From the NCBI RefSeq assembly GCF_000384295.1, contig NZ_KB913037.1:3024649-3088648 (forward strand): a stretch of DNA of 64,000 nucleotides, given 5' to 3'. Positions within the stretch are counted from its first letter, which is position 1; every line of letters begins with the position of its first letter. The translations under genes and the position numbers were made by a program. This stretch comes from Amycolatopsis balhimycina FH 1894. GTDB lineage: Bacteria; Actinomycetota; Actinomycetes; Mycobacteriales; Pseudonocardiaceae. The notes beneath the pieces were generated by a model, which saw nothing but the letters and a program-made list of their open reading frames with translations, made no database searches and was not told the DNA's origin. This document shows positions 9,502 to 19,586 of the stretch, piece after piece.

Positions 9502-10071
9502 CGCCACCTGCACTGGCCGGCCACCAGCCGTTCGCTGATCATGTCGCGGCTGGTCGCTACGTTGGCCGTTGAACGCCCAGGAAATAGCACGTCCTTGGAT
9601 TCAAGCTTCTCGTCGCTGCTCAGCCCGCAGTGCCCCGCCGAGCGGAGGGATCGAGCGGTCCGATTGTATCGGGAGTCGGATCACAACCACCCCAACGAGC
9701 GAAAACAACGGCAACCACCGCCGCTTCGTACCTGGCCAGCCGCACCTCGCGGCGCAGCTTTGAAGATCCAGCCAGAAATCGGACCAGCCAGCACATCACA
9801 TTGGAAGAATCCCTCTACCGCGCGATTGCGGTCGCGACGTGGCGCGGTTAACAATGACTGGGCGGCGCACCGCCACACGCGTGACCAAGGCAGTTCCACG
9901 GACGGGCGACGTGAGTGGAAATAGCCCATCCTGGGCGACCGTCCGAGTCCGAGGCCACTTCGCCACCTCGGAGCCGAGGTTTAATTCCGGGAGGATCTCC
10001 GGGGGTGGCCAAACCTGTGAACACCCGACAGAAACGTGTGGAGATCGACAGAAAAAGAATAGAGGTTTGTC
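9502..10071. other. Intergenic region with possible transposase debris
   Basis: No intact gene. Around 9625-9690 the plus strand encodes a short stretch (CPAERRDRAVRLYRESD) that resembles the start of an IS3-type OrfA helix-turn-helix, but it decays at once. The last 60 bases before 10072 are A-rich and carry AGAGG six bases before the next start. Confidence 0.35.
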
Positions 10072-10959
10072 ATGTTCTCGTGGTGTCGCCTCACCGCCGC
10101 ACACCGCCGTGCGCGCAGGGCCACGCTGGTCGTGGTCACCGCGGCGGTCCTGGCCCTTCTCTCAGTGGCCGCGCCTGGGGCGGCCGCGGATGGTGCGCGG
10201 ACCGCGCCCGATGGTTCCACGGCGGCTGGTGTGACCCTGACGTGCGCGTTGACCACACCCACCCAGATCGCGTGCACTGGTGACATAGCCTCCGTTGCCA
10301 GCGGCGCCTTTACCTGTACTGCTCCTGGTCCGATCGCCACCCCCACGCCCGGGTTGTTCACCGTGGCCCCCGCGCACTGCACCGGCACTGGTTCCATCCC
10401 GGGCTTCCTCGCCGGTCACGGGACGTTCGACGGCGATACCGTGACCATCAACACCACCACCGGCGAGATCACCGTGCTGGGCGGTAACGGCACACTCACC
10501 ATGACCCAATCCGCCTCCGGCACCTTGACCTGCGCGGGCGACATAGCGGTGCTCACCGCCACCCTCACCGTGAAGGTCCTCTCCGGTTCCTGTGAGGGCG
10601 CCCTGACCATGACCGTGCCCAACTTCGACACCGTCCACGGCACCTTGAAGTGCAGCGCCCCGGCGACCTTCACCGTCACCATCGCGCCGGTTGGCATCAC
10701 CGTCCCTCCCGGAGGAGGCTGCACAGGCAGCCTGACCATGACCGTTCCCGGCGTGGGAACCACACAGATCAGCGGTACGACCGGGACCCTCACAGTCACC
10801 ACCAGCCTTCCCCCGGTCCTGGCAATCGCCAGCCCCGACCTCACGGTGAAGACCATTCTCGACAACGGAACAACCGAAACGGTCCACTGCTCCCCGGTGA
10901 CCCTCGACTTCAGCCGTCTCCCGGCGCCGGCCATCCCGACACCGCTGTGCACGGCCTGA
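10072..10959 (+). CDS. Secreted beta-rich protein with internal semi-repeats
   Basis: A 295-aa protein with an Arg-rich start, a long hydrophobic core (VVVTAAVLALLSVAAPGAAA) and a probable signal peptidase site near residue 40. The mature chain is Thr/Gly/Val-rich with about a dozen cysteines, compatible with disulfide-bonded beta strands outside the cell. Two segments are related: CEGALTMTVPNFDTVHGTL and CTGSLTMTVPGVGTTQISG, and TLTC recurs at several sites, suggesting internal duplication. AGAGG lies six bases before the ATG. No family recognised. The reductase remnant begins right after its stop, in the same frame, so the 3' flank is a rearrangement junction. Confidence 0.7.
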   Translation: MFSWCRLTAAHRRARRATLVVVTAAVLALLSVAAPGAAADGARTAPDGSTAAGVTLTCALTTPTQIACTGDIASVASGAFTCTAPGPIATPTPGLFTVAPAHCTGTGSIPGFLAGHGTFDGDTVTINTTTGEITVLGGNGTLTMTQSASGTLTCAGDIAVLTATLTVKVLSGSCEGALTMTVPNFDTVHGTLKCSAPATFTVTIAPVGITVPPGGGCTGSLTMTVPGVGTTQISGTTGTLTVTTSLPPVLAIASPDLTVKTILDNGTTETVHCSPVTLDFSRLPAPAIPTPLCTA

Positions 10960-11131
10960 CCACCACGCCACTCGCTGGAAACGGTCACCGGCGAAGGCAT
11001 CTCCTATGCTGTGTTGTCCGGAGCGATGGCCGGCACGGCCGCCCTCGAAACCGACCCCGGCACTGCCTACCGGCACGCCCTCCACGACTGCCTCGGAGAC
11101 CACCTACGCGAGATCGCCGGCCTCGCTCGGC

Positions 11132-11157
11132 TGTCAAGTACCGGGTTTGATGGAGAC
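11132..11157. repeat. IS3 terminal inverted repeat (outer end after orfB)
   Basis: 26 bases starting TGTCAAGTA. Bases 11141-11157 are the exact reverse complement of 12422-12438, and the outer TGTC is also matched; five bases between differ. Confidence 0.9.
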
Positions 11158-11161
11158 TGGA

Positions 11162-12396
<1,235 letters not shown>

Positions 12397-12421
12397 CAGT
12401 CCTCATCATCCAGGCTTGAAT

Positions 12422-12447
12422 GTCTCCATCAAACCCGGGGCGGGACA
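12422..12447. repeat. IS3 terminal inverted repeat (orfA end)
   Basis: Reverse complement starts TGTCCCGCC and then matches 17 bases of the opposite end exactly. CGGC follows directly at 12448, matching the four bases before the other end. Confidence 0.9.
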
Positions 12448-12708
12448 CGGCTGTGGTCACCGCCGGTTGTCGACGCCGTGGTCGCCGCGGCCCGTGACAA
12501 CCGGCAGGCATTCGGATCTCTGTTCGGGGCCATCGGATTCGGCGCTGCCCCAGCTCCACCTGCTGCGGTCTGCTTTCGCGCAAACGAACAGTTCTGACAG
12601 TTCCGCGAACCGCCCGATCCGGCCCGGGGATCCCCAGGTCACGACTCACACAATGTGTCTGCTCCGCTCCCGCTGCCGCCGGAGTCCTCGCGTTGAACAC
12701 CGTCGTGG

Positions 12709-13469
12709 CTACCCGGGCGGGATGCGGCGCAGGTCGAGCCCGGCGATCAGTACCGCGGCGGCAAGGGCAGCGAGTCCGCAGGCCGATACCGCAGTGGCAA
12801 CCGGCAAAGTTCCGCTGGGGATGACGAGGGTCTGCGCGGCCGCGAGCGCCAGCCCGGCTCCGAGGAACAGCAGTGCGACGTGCAGCCGGCGGGTGCTCGG
12901 CATGATGGCGATCCGGCCGACGCGCCCCATGAGCAGGCACAGGCGTACCCCGGCGAAGCCGAGGGTCGCCCAGTACCAGCCGAGCAGCAAGGGTTGGAGC
13001 GCGCCGGCGGGGTGGTCGGCCAGTCCGCTATGGGCGAGGAAATACAGGGCGGCGAGCGCGAGGGCGGGCGCGGCAAGGGTGCGGGCCGTCGCGGCGATCA
13101 GCCGCACTAAGGCAACCCAGTGCCGGGGTGGCAGCGGCGAGGCCAGCGCCACCCCGGCCACGATCGGCAGCAGCCACGCACTGGTGGCGGGGTGGTCGAC
13201 CGTCGCCGTGAGCGAAGTAGGCCCGGCCGCGCGCAGCAGCAGCACGACCGTCGTGACGACCGTGACCACCGCGGTGACCAGGACGTGGCTGGTCTGTCCG
13301 GCTGCGGTTTCCGGCCACTCACTCGGGTGCAGCCACAGTTTCGCGGCCCCGGCGGCGGTGTTCGGCCACGAACGAGGCCCGGCCGCGTCCGCCTCGTGGG
13401 CGATCTCGGGCCCCAGCGCCGGCGGATCGCCGGCGGGTAGAGCCGGACCAGGAGCGCGGAGACCTTCAC
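12709..13469 (-). pseudogene. PadR-coupled membrane protein, frameshifted
   Basis: A GTG at 13469 overlaps the PadR stop (GTGA). The first 20 codons read VKVSALLVRLYPPAIRRRWG, an opening common in actinobacterial membrane proteins encoded just after padR. A missing base near 13420 then shifts the frame. In the other frame the protein continues with a family-like soluble stretch (about 13420-13270) and then five or six membrane helices to the stop at 12709 (for example LPIVAGVALASPLPPRHW and LLLGWYWATLGFAGVRLCL). A single frameshift separates the halves. Either this is a recent inactivation or a base is missing from the assembly. Function of the family is unknown; the usual inference is a PadR-controlled efflux or envelope protein. 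Confidence 0.75.
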
Positions 13470-13777
13470 GCCGGGGCGACGCCCAGCGCGCGGAGGCCGG
13501 CTTGAGCCACCCGGGCCAGCTGTTCCAGTTCCACGCGGAGCGCTTCCCGTCCGGCCGCGGTGATCCGGACCGTGCGGTGCCGATCCTGCGCGTCGGAGCG
13601 ACCGGCGGCCGGTTCGACCAGCTGTCGTGCCTCCAGGCGCGCGAGCGCGCCGTACAGGCTGCCCGGACCCAGCCGGGTCCCGGTCAGTACTTCGATCGCG
13701 GTGTTGATGGCGTAACCGTGCAGCGGGCCGCCCGCGAGTGCGGTGAGCACCAGCATTTGCGCGTCGTTGCCGTGCAT
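13466..13777 (-). CDS. PadR-family transcriptional regulator
   Basis: 103 aa. The PadR winged-helix pattern is clear: MLVLTALAGGPLHGYAI, then LGPGSLYGALARLEARQLV and RTVRITAAGREALR. The C-terminal dimerisation helix is short, as in the small PadR group (about 100-110 aa). AGGAGGAGG precedes the ATG. It is divergent from the esterase gene with 80 bp between starts, and a perfect 19-bp palindrome sits in that interval, so it very likely represses both itself with its membrane-protein partner and the esterase. Its ligand is unknown. Confidence 0.92.
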   Translation of the reverse strand: MHGNDAQMLVLTALAGGPLHGYAINTAIEVLTGTRLGPGSLYGALARLEARQLVEPAAGRSDAQDRHRTVRITAAGREALRVELEQLARVAQAGLRALGVAPA

Positions 13778-13816
13778 GCGTCCTCCTCCTGCCCCTCAGC
13801 ATGGTACGCCGCACGA

Positions 13817-13835
13817 TACTACGTGCCACGTAGTA
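13817..13835. promoter_or_regulatory. 19-bp perfect palindrome, probable PadR operator
   Basis: TACTACGTG-C-CACGTAGTA, two 9-bp arms around one base, between divergent padR and esterase starts. A TACTAT hexamer at 13845-13850, seven bases before the esterase ATG, could be a -10 box for a nearly leaderless transcript. The operator would then cover the -35 region. Seen: the palindrome. Inferred: PadR binding. Confidence 0.75.
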
Positions 13836-13857
13836 CGCAGCGTGTACTATCCGCCTT

Positions 13858-15099
13858 ATGGAACGAGGCCCATCAAACGGCCGGGCGCGACGGCGGCGCC
13901 CGCTGCGGATTCTGCTCGTCCTGGTGCTCGGGTTCGCCGTCGCGCTCGGCGGCTACGTCGGCTATGTCGCGATCCGGGCGGCGCAGCCGGTCACGCTGCC
14001 CGCTCCGACCGGCGCCTATCCGGTCGGCCGCACCATCATCGGCTGGACCGACCACACCCGCACCGATTCACTCGCGCCTCAGCCCGGCACGCCACGGGAG
14101 TTGTCCGTCTGGCTGTGGTACCCCGCCGCCCCCGGTCCAGACGCGCAACCCGCTCCCTACACCCCAGGCGCCTGGTCGGGATTACACCTGGGCGGCGTGC
14201 CCGGGCTGGGCGAGACCGGCTTCGACGAGGTCCACGACCACGCCCTCGCCGACGTTCCGGTTGCCGGCGGCCGGTTCCCCATCGCCGTGCTGGCTCCCGG
14301 TCTTGGCCTCGCCGCCCCTCAATACACCACGATCGCGGAGAACCTGGCCAGCCACGGATACCTGGTCACCGGCGTCACCCCGACCTACAGCGCGAACCTG
14401 ACCGTCCTGAACGGACAGACCGTATCCGCGACCGACGCCGGCAACCCGCCGGTGTTCGACGCCACCGACCTGCACGCCGGTCCGGCCCAGGCCGCAGGCG
14501 ACCGGCTGGTCGGCATCTGGGCGGCCGACGACCGCTTTGCCGCCGCCCACGTCGCCGCACTCGACTCCAGCGGCCGGTTCGCCGGACACGTCGACGCCAC
14601 CACGACCGTCTACCTCGGCCACTCCTTCGGTGGCGCCGCCGCACTCGAAGCATGCAGCTCCGATCCCCACTGCGCCGGCGCGGCCGACCTCGACGGCACC
14701 CAGTACGGCACGGTCGTCCACACGGGACTCACCAAACCGATGCTCCTCGTCGGTAGCGAGAACTCCTGCATCACCGGCATCTGCCAACCAGCCGACGCCG
14801 GCGATCAGGCGGACCGTGACACCGCCCGCGTCCTGCTGGCCGCCACCACCGGACCCACCTGGTGCTACCGGATCAACGGCGCCGAACACTTCAACTTCAG
14901 CGACTACGGCACCTACTACCTCGCCGCGCCGATCCGGACCCAGCTCGCCCTCGGCCCGATCAACGGCGCCGAGGCGCTGACCATCACCGGGGCCTACTTG
15001 ACCGCCTTCGCCGACCACGTGACGCGCGGCCGGCCCGAACCGCTTCTGACCGGCCCCCCGCCCTATCCCCAGGTCGACGTTCAGCGCATCGCGTCCTGA
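13858..15099 (+). CDS. Membrane-anchored alpha/beta hydrolase, PAF-acetylhydrolase-like
   Basis: 413 aa. The Arg-rich start and one hydrophobic helix (residues about 19-42) form a signal anchor that places the enzyme outside the membrane. The catalytic domain has the nucleophile elbow GHSFGG with Ser256, and the likely catalytic histidine His344 in AEHFNF. The order and spacing (LAPGLGLAAPQYTTIAENLAS, then GYLVTGVTPTYSA) match the platelet-activating-factor acetylhydrolase/dienelactone-hydrolase-like group common in actinomycetes. It probably hydrolyses short-chain or oxidised lipid esters at the cell surface; the substrate is not determinable. Transcription is probably controlled by the divergent PadR. 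Confidence 0.85.
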   Translation: MERGPSNGRARRRRPLRILLVLVLGFAVALGGYVGYVAIRAAQPVTLPAPTGAYPVGRTIIGWTDHTRTDSLAPQPGTPRELSVWLWYPAAPGPDAQPAPYTPGAWSGLHLGGVPGLGETGFDEVHDHALADVPVAGGRFPIAVLAPGLGLAAPQYTTIAENLASHGYLVTGVTPTYSANLTVLNGQTVSATDAGNPPVFDATDLHAGPAQAAGDRLVGIWAADDRFAAAHVAALDSSGRFAGHVDATTTVYLGHSFGGAAALEACSSDPHCAGAADLDGTQYGTVVHTGLTKPMLLVGSENSCITGICQPADAGDQADRDTARVLLAATTGPTWCYRINGAEHFNFSDYGTYYLAAPIRTQLALGPINGAEALTITGAYLTAFADHVTRGRPEPLLTGPPPYPQVDVQRIAS

Positions 15100-15115
15100 A
15101 CGGCGCGTGCCTTGG

Positions 15116-15245
15116 TCAAGGCGTGACCAGACCGGCTTGGTAGGCCGTAATCACCAGTTGCACGCGGTCGCGGGCGGCGAGCTTGAGCAGCAGGTGGGCG
15201 ACGTGGGTCTTGGCGGTTCCGGCGGTGATGTGCAGCAGCCCTACG
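15116..15245 (-). pseudogene. LuxR-type response regulator, C-terminal fragment
   Basis: About 40 codons matching the end of a LuxR helix-turn-helix: TAKTHVAHLLLKLAARDRVQ, then LVITAYQAGLVTP and a stop. This is the recognition helix and tail of NarL/FixJ-type regulators. Nothing upstream encodes the receiver domain. It is a remnant. Confidence 0.75.
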
Positions 15246-15363
15246 GTCCGGAAAAATTCAACACTGATGTAGTAACGATGGCAAGCGTTGCCGGTGTCCA
15301 GGTCTGGCACGTCGGCACACGCACACCCCAGTTGTGAGCGACCGTTGCCTCACAACTTGCCGC

Positions 15364-16134
15364 CTACTCGAACATGTGCCTATGGGCCCGGCTCCAGGCG
15401 AGCCTGTTGGTCAACTCCACCAGAAGGCCCTTGGCGACCCAGTCGACCTGGGGCTGATATCCCGCGCCGGCCAGCTTCCGGACCTGCTCGATGCCGTCCC
15501 GCTGGACCTCGATCACAGCATCGACCAATCCCGACGTGGACGTCAGGCCGTACACGCCGGCGAACAACTCCAAGCGGTGCCGCCGATGGGGAGAATGGGG
15601 ATAACGCAGCCACTCAAGGCACTCCGCGTCGTCTCGGAAGGGAGCGACGTACTCCAAGGCGTAGGCGACGTCGTGGAGCCGGGTGCCAGGTCGAGCGTAG
15701 TCCCAATCAAGGATTCCCACCGGCTGTTCGCCTTGCCAGACGACGTTCCACGGACCGAAGTCGCCGTGGCGGATCAACTCGTCGCTGCCGGTGCCGCTCT
15801 CGCCGGTGAACCAGCTGAGCTCATCGGATGGCCGGAAGCCGGCCACCGCGTCGTGATAGTCCCGCAGCAACCGGGCGAACCTCGTCAGGCCGGCATCGTC
15901 GACCACCTTGGCCCAGCCCTGTGGCCCGGACTCGCCCTCCAGATACGTCAGAACCTCCCGGTCTTCCTCGTCAACGCCCAGCACGCGAGGTGCACGCGGG
16001 AAGCCCACGGCCTCCAAATGCCGCAGCAGAGCATGGACTGCCGGCGACCACGGATAGGTGGGCCTGCGGACGGTGTCGCCGATTCGTACAACACGCCGAT
16101 GCGGCTTGTTCTGCAACACGTCTTCACCGGTCAC
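15364..16134 (-). CDS. APH/choline-kinase-family phosphotransferase
   Basis: 256 aa. The Brenner-type catalytic loop HGDFGPWN (His123, Asp125, Asn130) and the metal-binding DWDYA (Asp143) place it in the aminoglycoside phosphotransferase/protein-kinase-like superfamily. The N-terminal lobe is short, with only about 60 residues before the hinge (VLTYLEGESG). No canonical P-loop lysine is obvious, which is common in the housekeeping-type members. Phosphotransfer to a small molecule is likely, but antibiotic resistance should not be assumed. It is followed downstream by the LuxR fragment and stands alone. Confidence 0.85.
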   Translation of the reverse strand: MTGEDVLQNKPHRRVVRIGDTVRRPTYPWSPAVHALLRHLEAVGFPRAPRVLGVDEEDREVLTYLEGESGPQGWAKVVDDAGLTRFARLLRDYHDAVAGFRPSDELSWFTGESGTGSDELIRHGDFGPWNVVWQGEQPVGILDWDYARPGTRLHDVAYALEYVAPFRDDAECLEWLRYPHSPHRRHRLELFAGVYGLTSTSGLVDAVIEVQRDGIEQVRKLAGAGYQPQVDWVAKGLLVELTNRLAWSRAHRHMFE

Positions 16135-16477
16135 GCACGCGAACCCTACCCGCAGCCACCCTCGTCCTCCCCATGATTTCCACTACGCCTGCAGCAGGAA
16201 GTCCACAGAACATCCGCCACTCAAGACTTCGAGGCACGCGGACGAATCGACCTCGACCCGCCCGGTCCCGGAAAGCGCTTCGACGATGCCGCGGCGGCAA
16301 GTACTGCCCTCCGGCACCCCAGCCGCCGACGGCTCGCCGTCCTTGAGACCGTCACCCTGTTCACTCACCCGCCAAACCTTGGCGAAACCCTTCTCCGGTC
16401 TTGTCCTTTCGCTGGCAATCCGCTTCCGGCCGCTGATCCACAGTGGACTCATAAGGGATTCCCCACGAGGAGGCGAA
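16135..16477. other. Intergenic region, promoter for the lipoprotein gene
   Basis: A 343-bp gap between two divergent genes. No third gene is supported. The last bases contain GAGGAGG just before the ATG at 16478, a strong ribosome site. Confidence 0.45.
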
Positions 16478-16978
16478 ATGCGCAAGGTTCGGATGAGTGC
16501 GATCGTGGCGACGACGGTGGCGGCCGCGGCGGTGGTGACCGGGTGCGCCGCCGGGGCCACCGCGTCCCCCGCCCCCGCACCGGCGGCCCCGGCCCACCCT
16601 ACCCAGCAACAGATCGCGGACCTGTTCCCCCAGTGGAACGCCGCGCTGGCCACTGGCGACCCGCAGCGGGTCGCCGATCTCTACGCGCCGGACGCGGTCC
16701 TGCTGCCCACGGTGTCCAACCAGGTCCGCCGCACCCGGGCCGAGATCGTCGACTACTTCACCAAGTTCTTGAAGGACAAGCCACAAGGCGTGATCGAGGA
16801 CGAGAGCGTCGATGTCCTCGACGCCGACACCGCCATCAACACCGGCGTCTACCAGTTCACCCTGACCAAGGACGGCAAGGCACAGCTGGTGCGGGCGCGC
16901 TACACCTACGTCTACGAACTGCGCGACGGCAAGTGGCTCATCGTGAACCACCACTCATCGGCGATGCCCGAGAGGTAG
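16478..16978 (+). CDS. SnoaL-fold (SgcJ/EcaC-type) lipoprotein
   Basis: 166 aa. The N-terminus has a lipobox (VVTGC, Cys at about residue 22), so the mature protein should be lipid-anchored outside the membrane. The domain from residue 45 (QQIADLFPQWNAALATGDPQ, then LYAPDAVLLP, ending LRDGKWLIVNHHSS) is the SnoaL-like/CaMKII-association alpha+beta fold of the SgcJ/EcaC group. The start at 16478 follows AGGAGG. Its 3' end overlaps the convergent histidine-kinase gene by 24 bases. It could be the periplasmic-side partner of that kinase, but this is only a positional inference. Enzymatic activity is unknown. Confidence 0.85.
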   Translation: MRKVRMSAIVATTVAAAAVVTGCAAGATASPAPAPAAPAHPTQQQIADLFPQWNAALATGDPQRVADLYAPDAVLLPTVSNQVRRTRAEIVDYFTKFLKDKPQGVIEDESVDVLDADTAINTGVYQFTLTKDGKAQLVRARYTYVYELRDGKWLIVNHHSSAMPER

Positions 16979-18340
16979 CCCGATCCGGACGCACAGCCCG
17001 CCGCCATCCGCAGTGCCGAGTGTCACGGTGCCGCCGTCGTCGGTGACCAGCTGCTTGACGATGGCCAGGCCGAGGCCGGACCCCGACGGGCCGGTCCGGC
17101 CCTGGCCCCGCCAGAACCGGTCGAACGCCCGGAGCCGCTCGGCCTCGGACATGCCGGGGCCTTCGTCGGCGACCTCCAGCAGCACCTGCCCCTCGTGACG
17201 ACGGCTCGACACACTGACCGCGCCGCCGTCGGGCGACACCGCCAGCGCGTTCGACAGCACGTTGTCCAGCACCTGCTCGAGGTGCCCAGGGCTGACCATG
17301 GCCAGCAACTCGCCGTCCGCGTGCTCCTGACGCAGCTCGACACCACGGTCGGCGGCGACCGCCCGCCAGACTTCAAGCCGCTCCCCCACCGCGTCAGCGA
17401 TCGTCACCGGCTCCGGCGAGCCGACCGCGGCCTCCGCTTTGGCGAGGGTGAGCAGCCCGTTGACCAGCCGGCTCATCCGGACCACCTCGGCCGTGGCCTG
17501 GTCGACGTCCTCGTGCACCTCCGGGTCGTGCACACCATCGGCGATGTTGTCCAGCGACAGCCGCAACGCGGTCAGCGGCGTGCGCAGCTGGTGCGACGCG
17601 TCGGCGATGAACGCCCGCTGCGCCCGCACCAGCGTGTCGATGGTTTCCGCGGCATTGTTGAGCGTCCGCGCGAGGGTGCGGGTCTCGACCGGCCCCGACT
17701 CCTCGGCGCGGGCCGTCAGCTCGCCGTCACGCAGCCGCCCGGCCATCTGGTTGAGCTCCCGGAACGGCCGCGTCAGCCGCCGGGCGAAGAACGCGCCCAG
17801 GAACGCGGCGACGATGAGCACCGCCATCGCGAGCACCGCCCGGAACCCCCAGATCTGCAGCTGCCGCGCGGCCAGCGGCGCCGACGGGTAGCTGACCCGG
17901 ATCGCCCCGACGACCCGGCCGTCGGCTTCGCGGGCGGGCACCGCGAGGACGAGCCCGTCTGCGTCCAACGCGGCCGCGTACCCCCAGCGGGCCGGCACCT
18001 GCCCGGCCAGTGCGGCGCGGAACGCCGGGTCGTCCGCGGCGCGTGGCACCGGCAGCGGCCTCGGCGCGGTCCCGTCCGCGAGCACGGCGTCGAGCCGTCC
18101 CGGCGTCTCCTTCTCGTAGGCCTCGGCCAGCCGGGCCAGCGCCTGCCGGGACGGCAGGTCCCCGGCGGACAACAGCAACGCGGCGGTGTCGGCCTCGCGA
18201 CGCACCGACGTCTCGACGTCCCCGCGCAGCTGGCCGGTGAGCACGAACGCGACCGGCACGGTGAACGCGGCGATCGCGATCGCCACCAGCAGCACGTAGC
18301 TGACCACGAGCCGCCGGTTCAGCGACGTCGGGCCCTTCAC
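16955..18340 (-). CDS. Sensor histidine kinase
   Basis: 461 aa. TM helix at about 9-33, an extracellular sensor of about 130 residues, TM helix near 165-190, a HAMP linker (RRLTRPFRELNQMAGRLRDG), the phospho-acceptor H-box ASHQLRTPL with His250, an N-box (LDNVLSNAL) and G-boxes (DEGPGMS, GSGLGLAIVKQL). All kinase motifs are intact. It overlaps the upstream response regulator by four bases (ATGA), so the two form a coupled pair. The ligand is unknown. Confidence 0.95.
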   Translation of the reverse strand: MKGPTSLNRRLVVSYVLLVAIAIAAFTVPVAFVLTGQLRGDVETSVRREADTAALLLSAGDLPSRQALARLAEAYEKETPGRLDAVLADGTAPRPLPVPRAADDPAFRAALAGQVPARWGYAAALDADGLVLAVPAREADGRVVGAIRVSYPSAPLAARQLQIWGFRAVLAMAVLIVAAFLGAFFARRLTRPFRELNQMAGRLRDGELTARAEESGPVETRTLARTLNNAAETIDTLVRAQRAFIADASHQLRTPLTALRLSLDNIADGVHDPEVHEDVDQATAEVVRMSRLVNGLLTLAKAEAAVGSPEPVTIADAVGERLEVWRAVAADRGVELRQEHADGELLAMVSPGHLEQVLDNVLSNALAVSPDGGAVSVSSRRHEGQVLLEVADEGPGMSEAERLRAFDRFWRGQGRTGPSGSGLGLAIVKQLVTDDGGTVTLGTADGGGLCVRIGLPLGHRR

Positions 18341-19020
18341 CCGCCGGCCACCAGTCGGAACCCCACCCCGCGCACGGTTTCCACCACAGCCGCGTCTCCG
18401 AGCTTGCGGCGCAATGCTCCAATGTGGACATCCAGCGTCTTCGTCGGGCCGAACCAGTTCGCGTCCCAGACGGCCTCCATGATCTGCTCACGGGTCAGCG
18501 CCGCGCCCGGCGCGTCCGCAAGGAAAGCCAGCAGGTCGTACTCCTTCGGCGACAGCGCCAGCTCGGCATCGGCACCGTCCACGTGCACCCGCCGCGCCCG
18601 CCGGTCGATCACGAGCCGCCCACCGGACAACGACTCCGGTTCAGCGGGCTTCGCGGCCGGCTGCACCCGGCGCAGCACCGCCCGCATCCGCGCGATCACC
18701 TCACGGACCCCGAACGGCTTCGACACGTAGTCGTCGGCCCCGATCTCCAGCCCGACCACCCGGTCGACCTCGTCGGCCCGCGCGCTGATCACGATGATCG
18801 GCACGTCACCCCGCGCCCGCAGCTCCCGGCAGACGTCGAGACCGTCCACATCGGGCAGCCCCAGATCGAGCAGCACCATGTCCGCGGGCCCGGCGGCCAG
18901 CGCCTCAGCGCCCGTCCGAACCCACACGACCTCGTAGCCGTACCGCACCAGACCACGCCGCAGCGAGTCGGCGATCGGCTGGTCGTCCTCCACCAGCAAC
19001 ACCCGCACGAACACGATCAT
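18337..19020 (-). CDS. OmpR-family response regulator
   Basis: 227 aa. Receiver domain with acidic pocket (VEDD), phospho-acceptor Asp52 in LLDLGLPDVDG and the conserved Lys in YVSKPFG. The C-terminal winged helix has LSPKEYDLLAFLA and LDVHIGALRRKLG. It is coupled to the histidine kinase. The ATG overlaps the end of the decayed ParB-like frame (ATGA). An internal GTG four codons later is an alternative start closer to the family norm. Confidence 0.95.
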   Translation of the reverse strand: MIVFVRVLLVEDDQPIADSLRRGLVRYGYEVVWVRTGAEALAAGPADMVLLDLGLPDVDGLDVCRELRARGDVPIIVISARADEVDRVVGLEIGADDYVSKPFGVREVIARMRAVLRRVQPAAKPAEPESLSGGRLVIDRRARRVHVDGADAELALSPKEYDLLAFLADAPGAALTREQIMEAVWDANWFGPTKTLDVHIGALRRKLGDAAVVETVRGVGFRLVAGG

Positions 19021-19586
19021 GCCAGGTCAGAAGGGTGAGCAGCGCCCGAGGGTCCGTCGCACGGGGCGCGGCGATCGAACTGCGGACGTGCGCGGACTCC
19101 GGCGACTCGGGGCAGGTCCCCCACATACCCACCCGAACTGGCGGGCCCTGTGCCGACAGCAGCGGCGAGCTCGCCCGGGCGGAGGCTTTCCCGGGCGAGG
19201 TTCTCCACGAGCTGCCAGATCCGACGCTCTTCGTCCGGCAGCGGCCCCGGGCAGACCACCGCGGGCAGCGCGGCGAAGTGCGGGTTGTCCGGCCGGTTGA
19301 CCGCACCCCACCGGCACGCGCGCAGCCGCCGCTCCCCTGCGGCCAGCTTCATCGCCGGATGCGTCCCGTCGCTCGGGTCGATCTCCTCGACCAGCACCGG
19401 CTGCAGGAGTCCGACGCTGGTGATAGAGGAGATCAGGTCCGCGAGGTCAGACGGCGTGGTGACGTCGCCAGGGAGCCGGCCCGGCAGCTAGGTGAACGGC
19501 GTGCCCTCGCCGCGCAGCGGCAGCAGCGCGAACCGGCGTTGCCGCAGCCGCGGCGACAGCCCGAACTGCGCCACGACCTCGGTCAT
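19017..19586 (-). pseudogene. ParB-like nuclease-domain protein with amber stop
   Basis: From the ATG at 19586 the frame reads a plausible N-terminus (MTEVVAQFGLSPRLRQRRFA) and then meets TAG at 19488-19490. It continues in the same frame as a ParB N-terminal domain: LLQPVLVEEIDP, KLAAGERRLRAC (the family GERR motif) and WQLVENLARESLRPGELAAA. After that the sequence loses ParB character, so the C-terminus is lost or frameshifted. The ATG overlaps the stop of the replication-relaxation remnant (ATGA). Plasmid or conjugative-element partition-type genes normally sit in this order. Confidence 0.8.

Noticed and set aside
15364..16134. Aminoglycoside resistance gene
   Set aside because: It has the kinase-fold catalytic loop, but the superfamily is broad and no resistance-specific subgroup signature or resistance context is visible.
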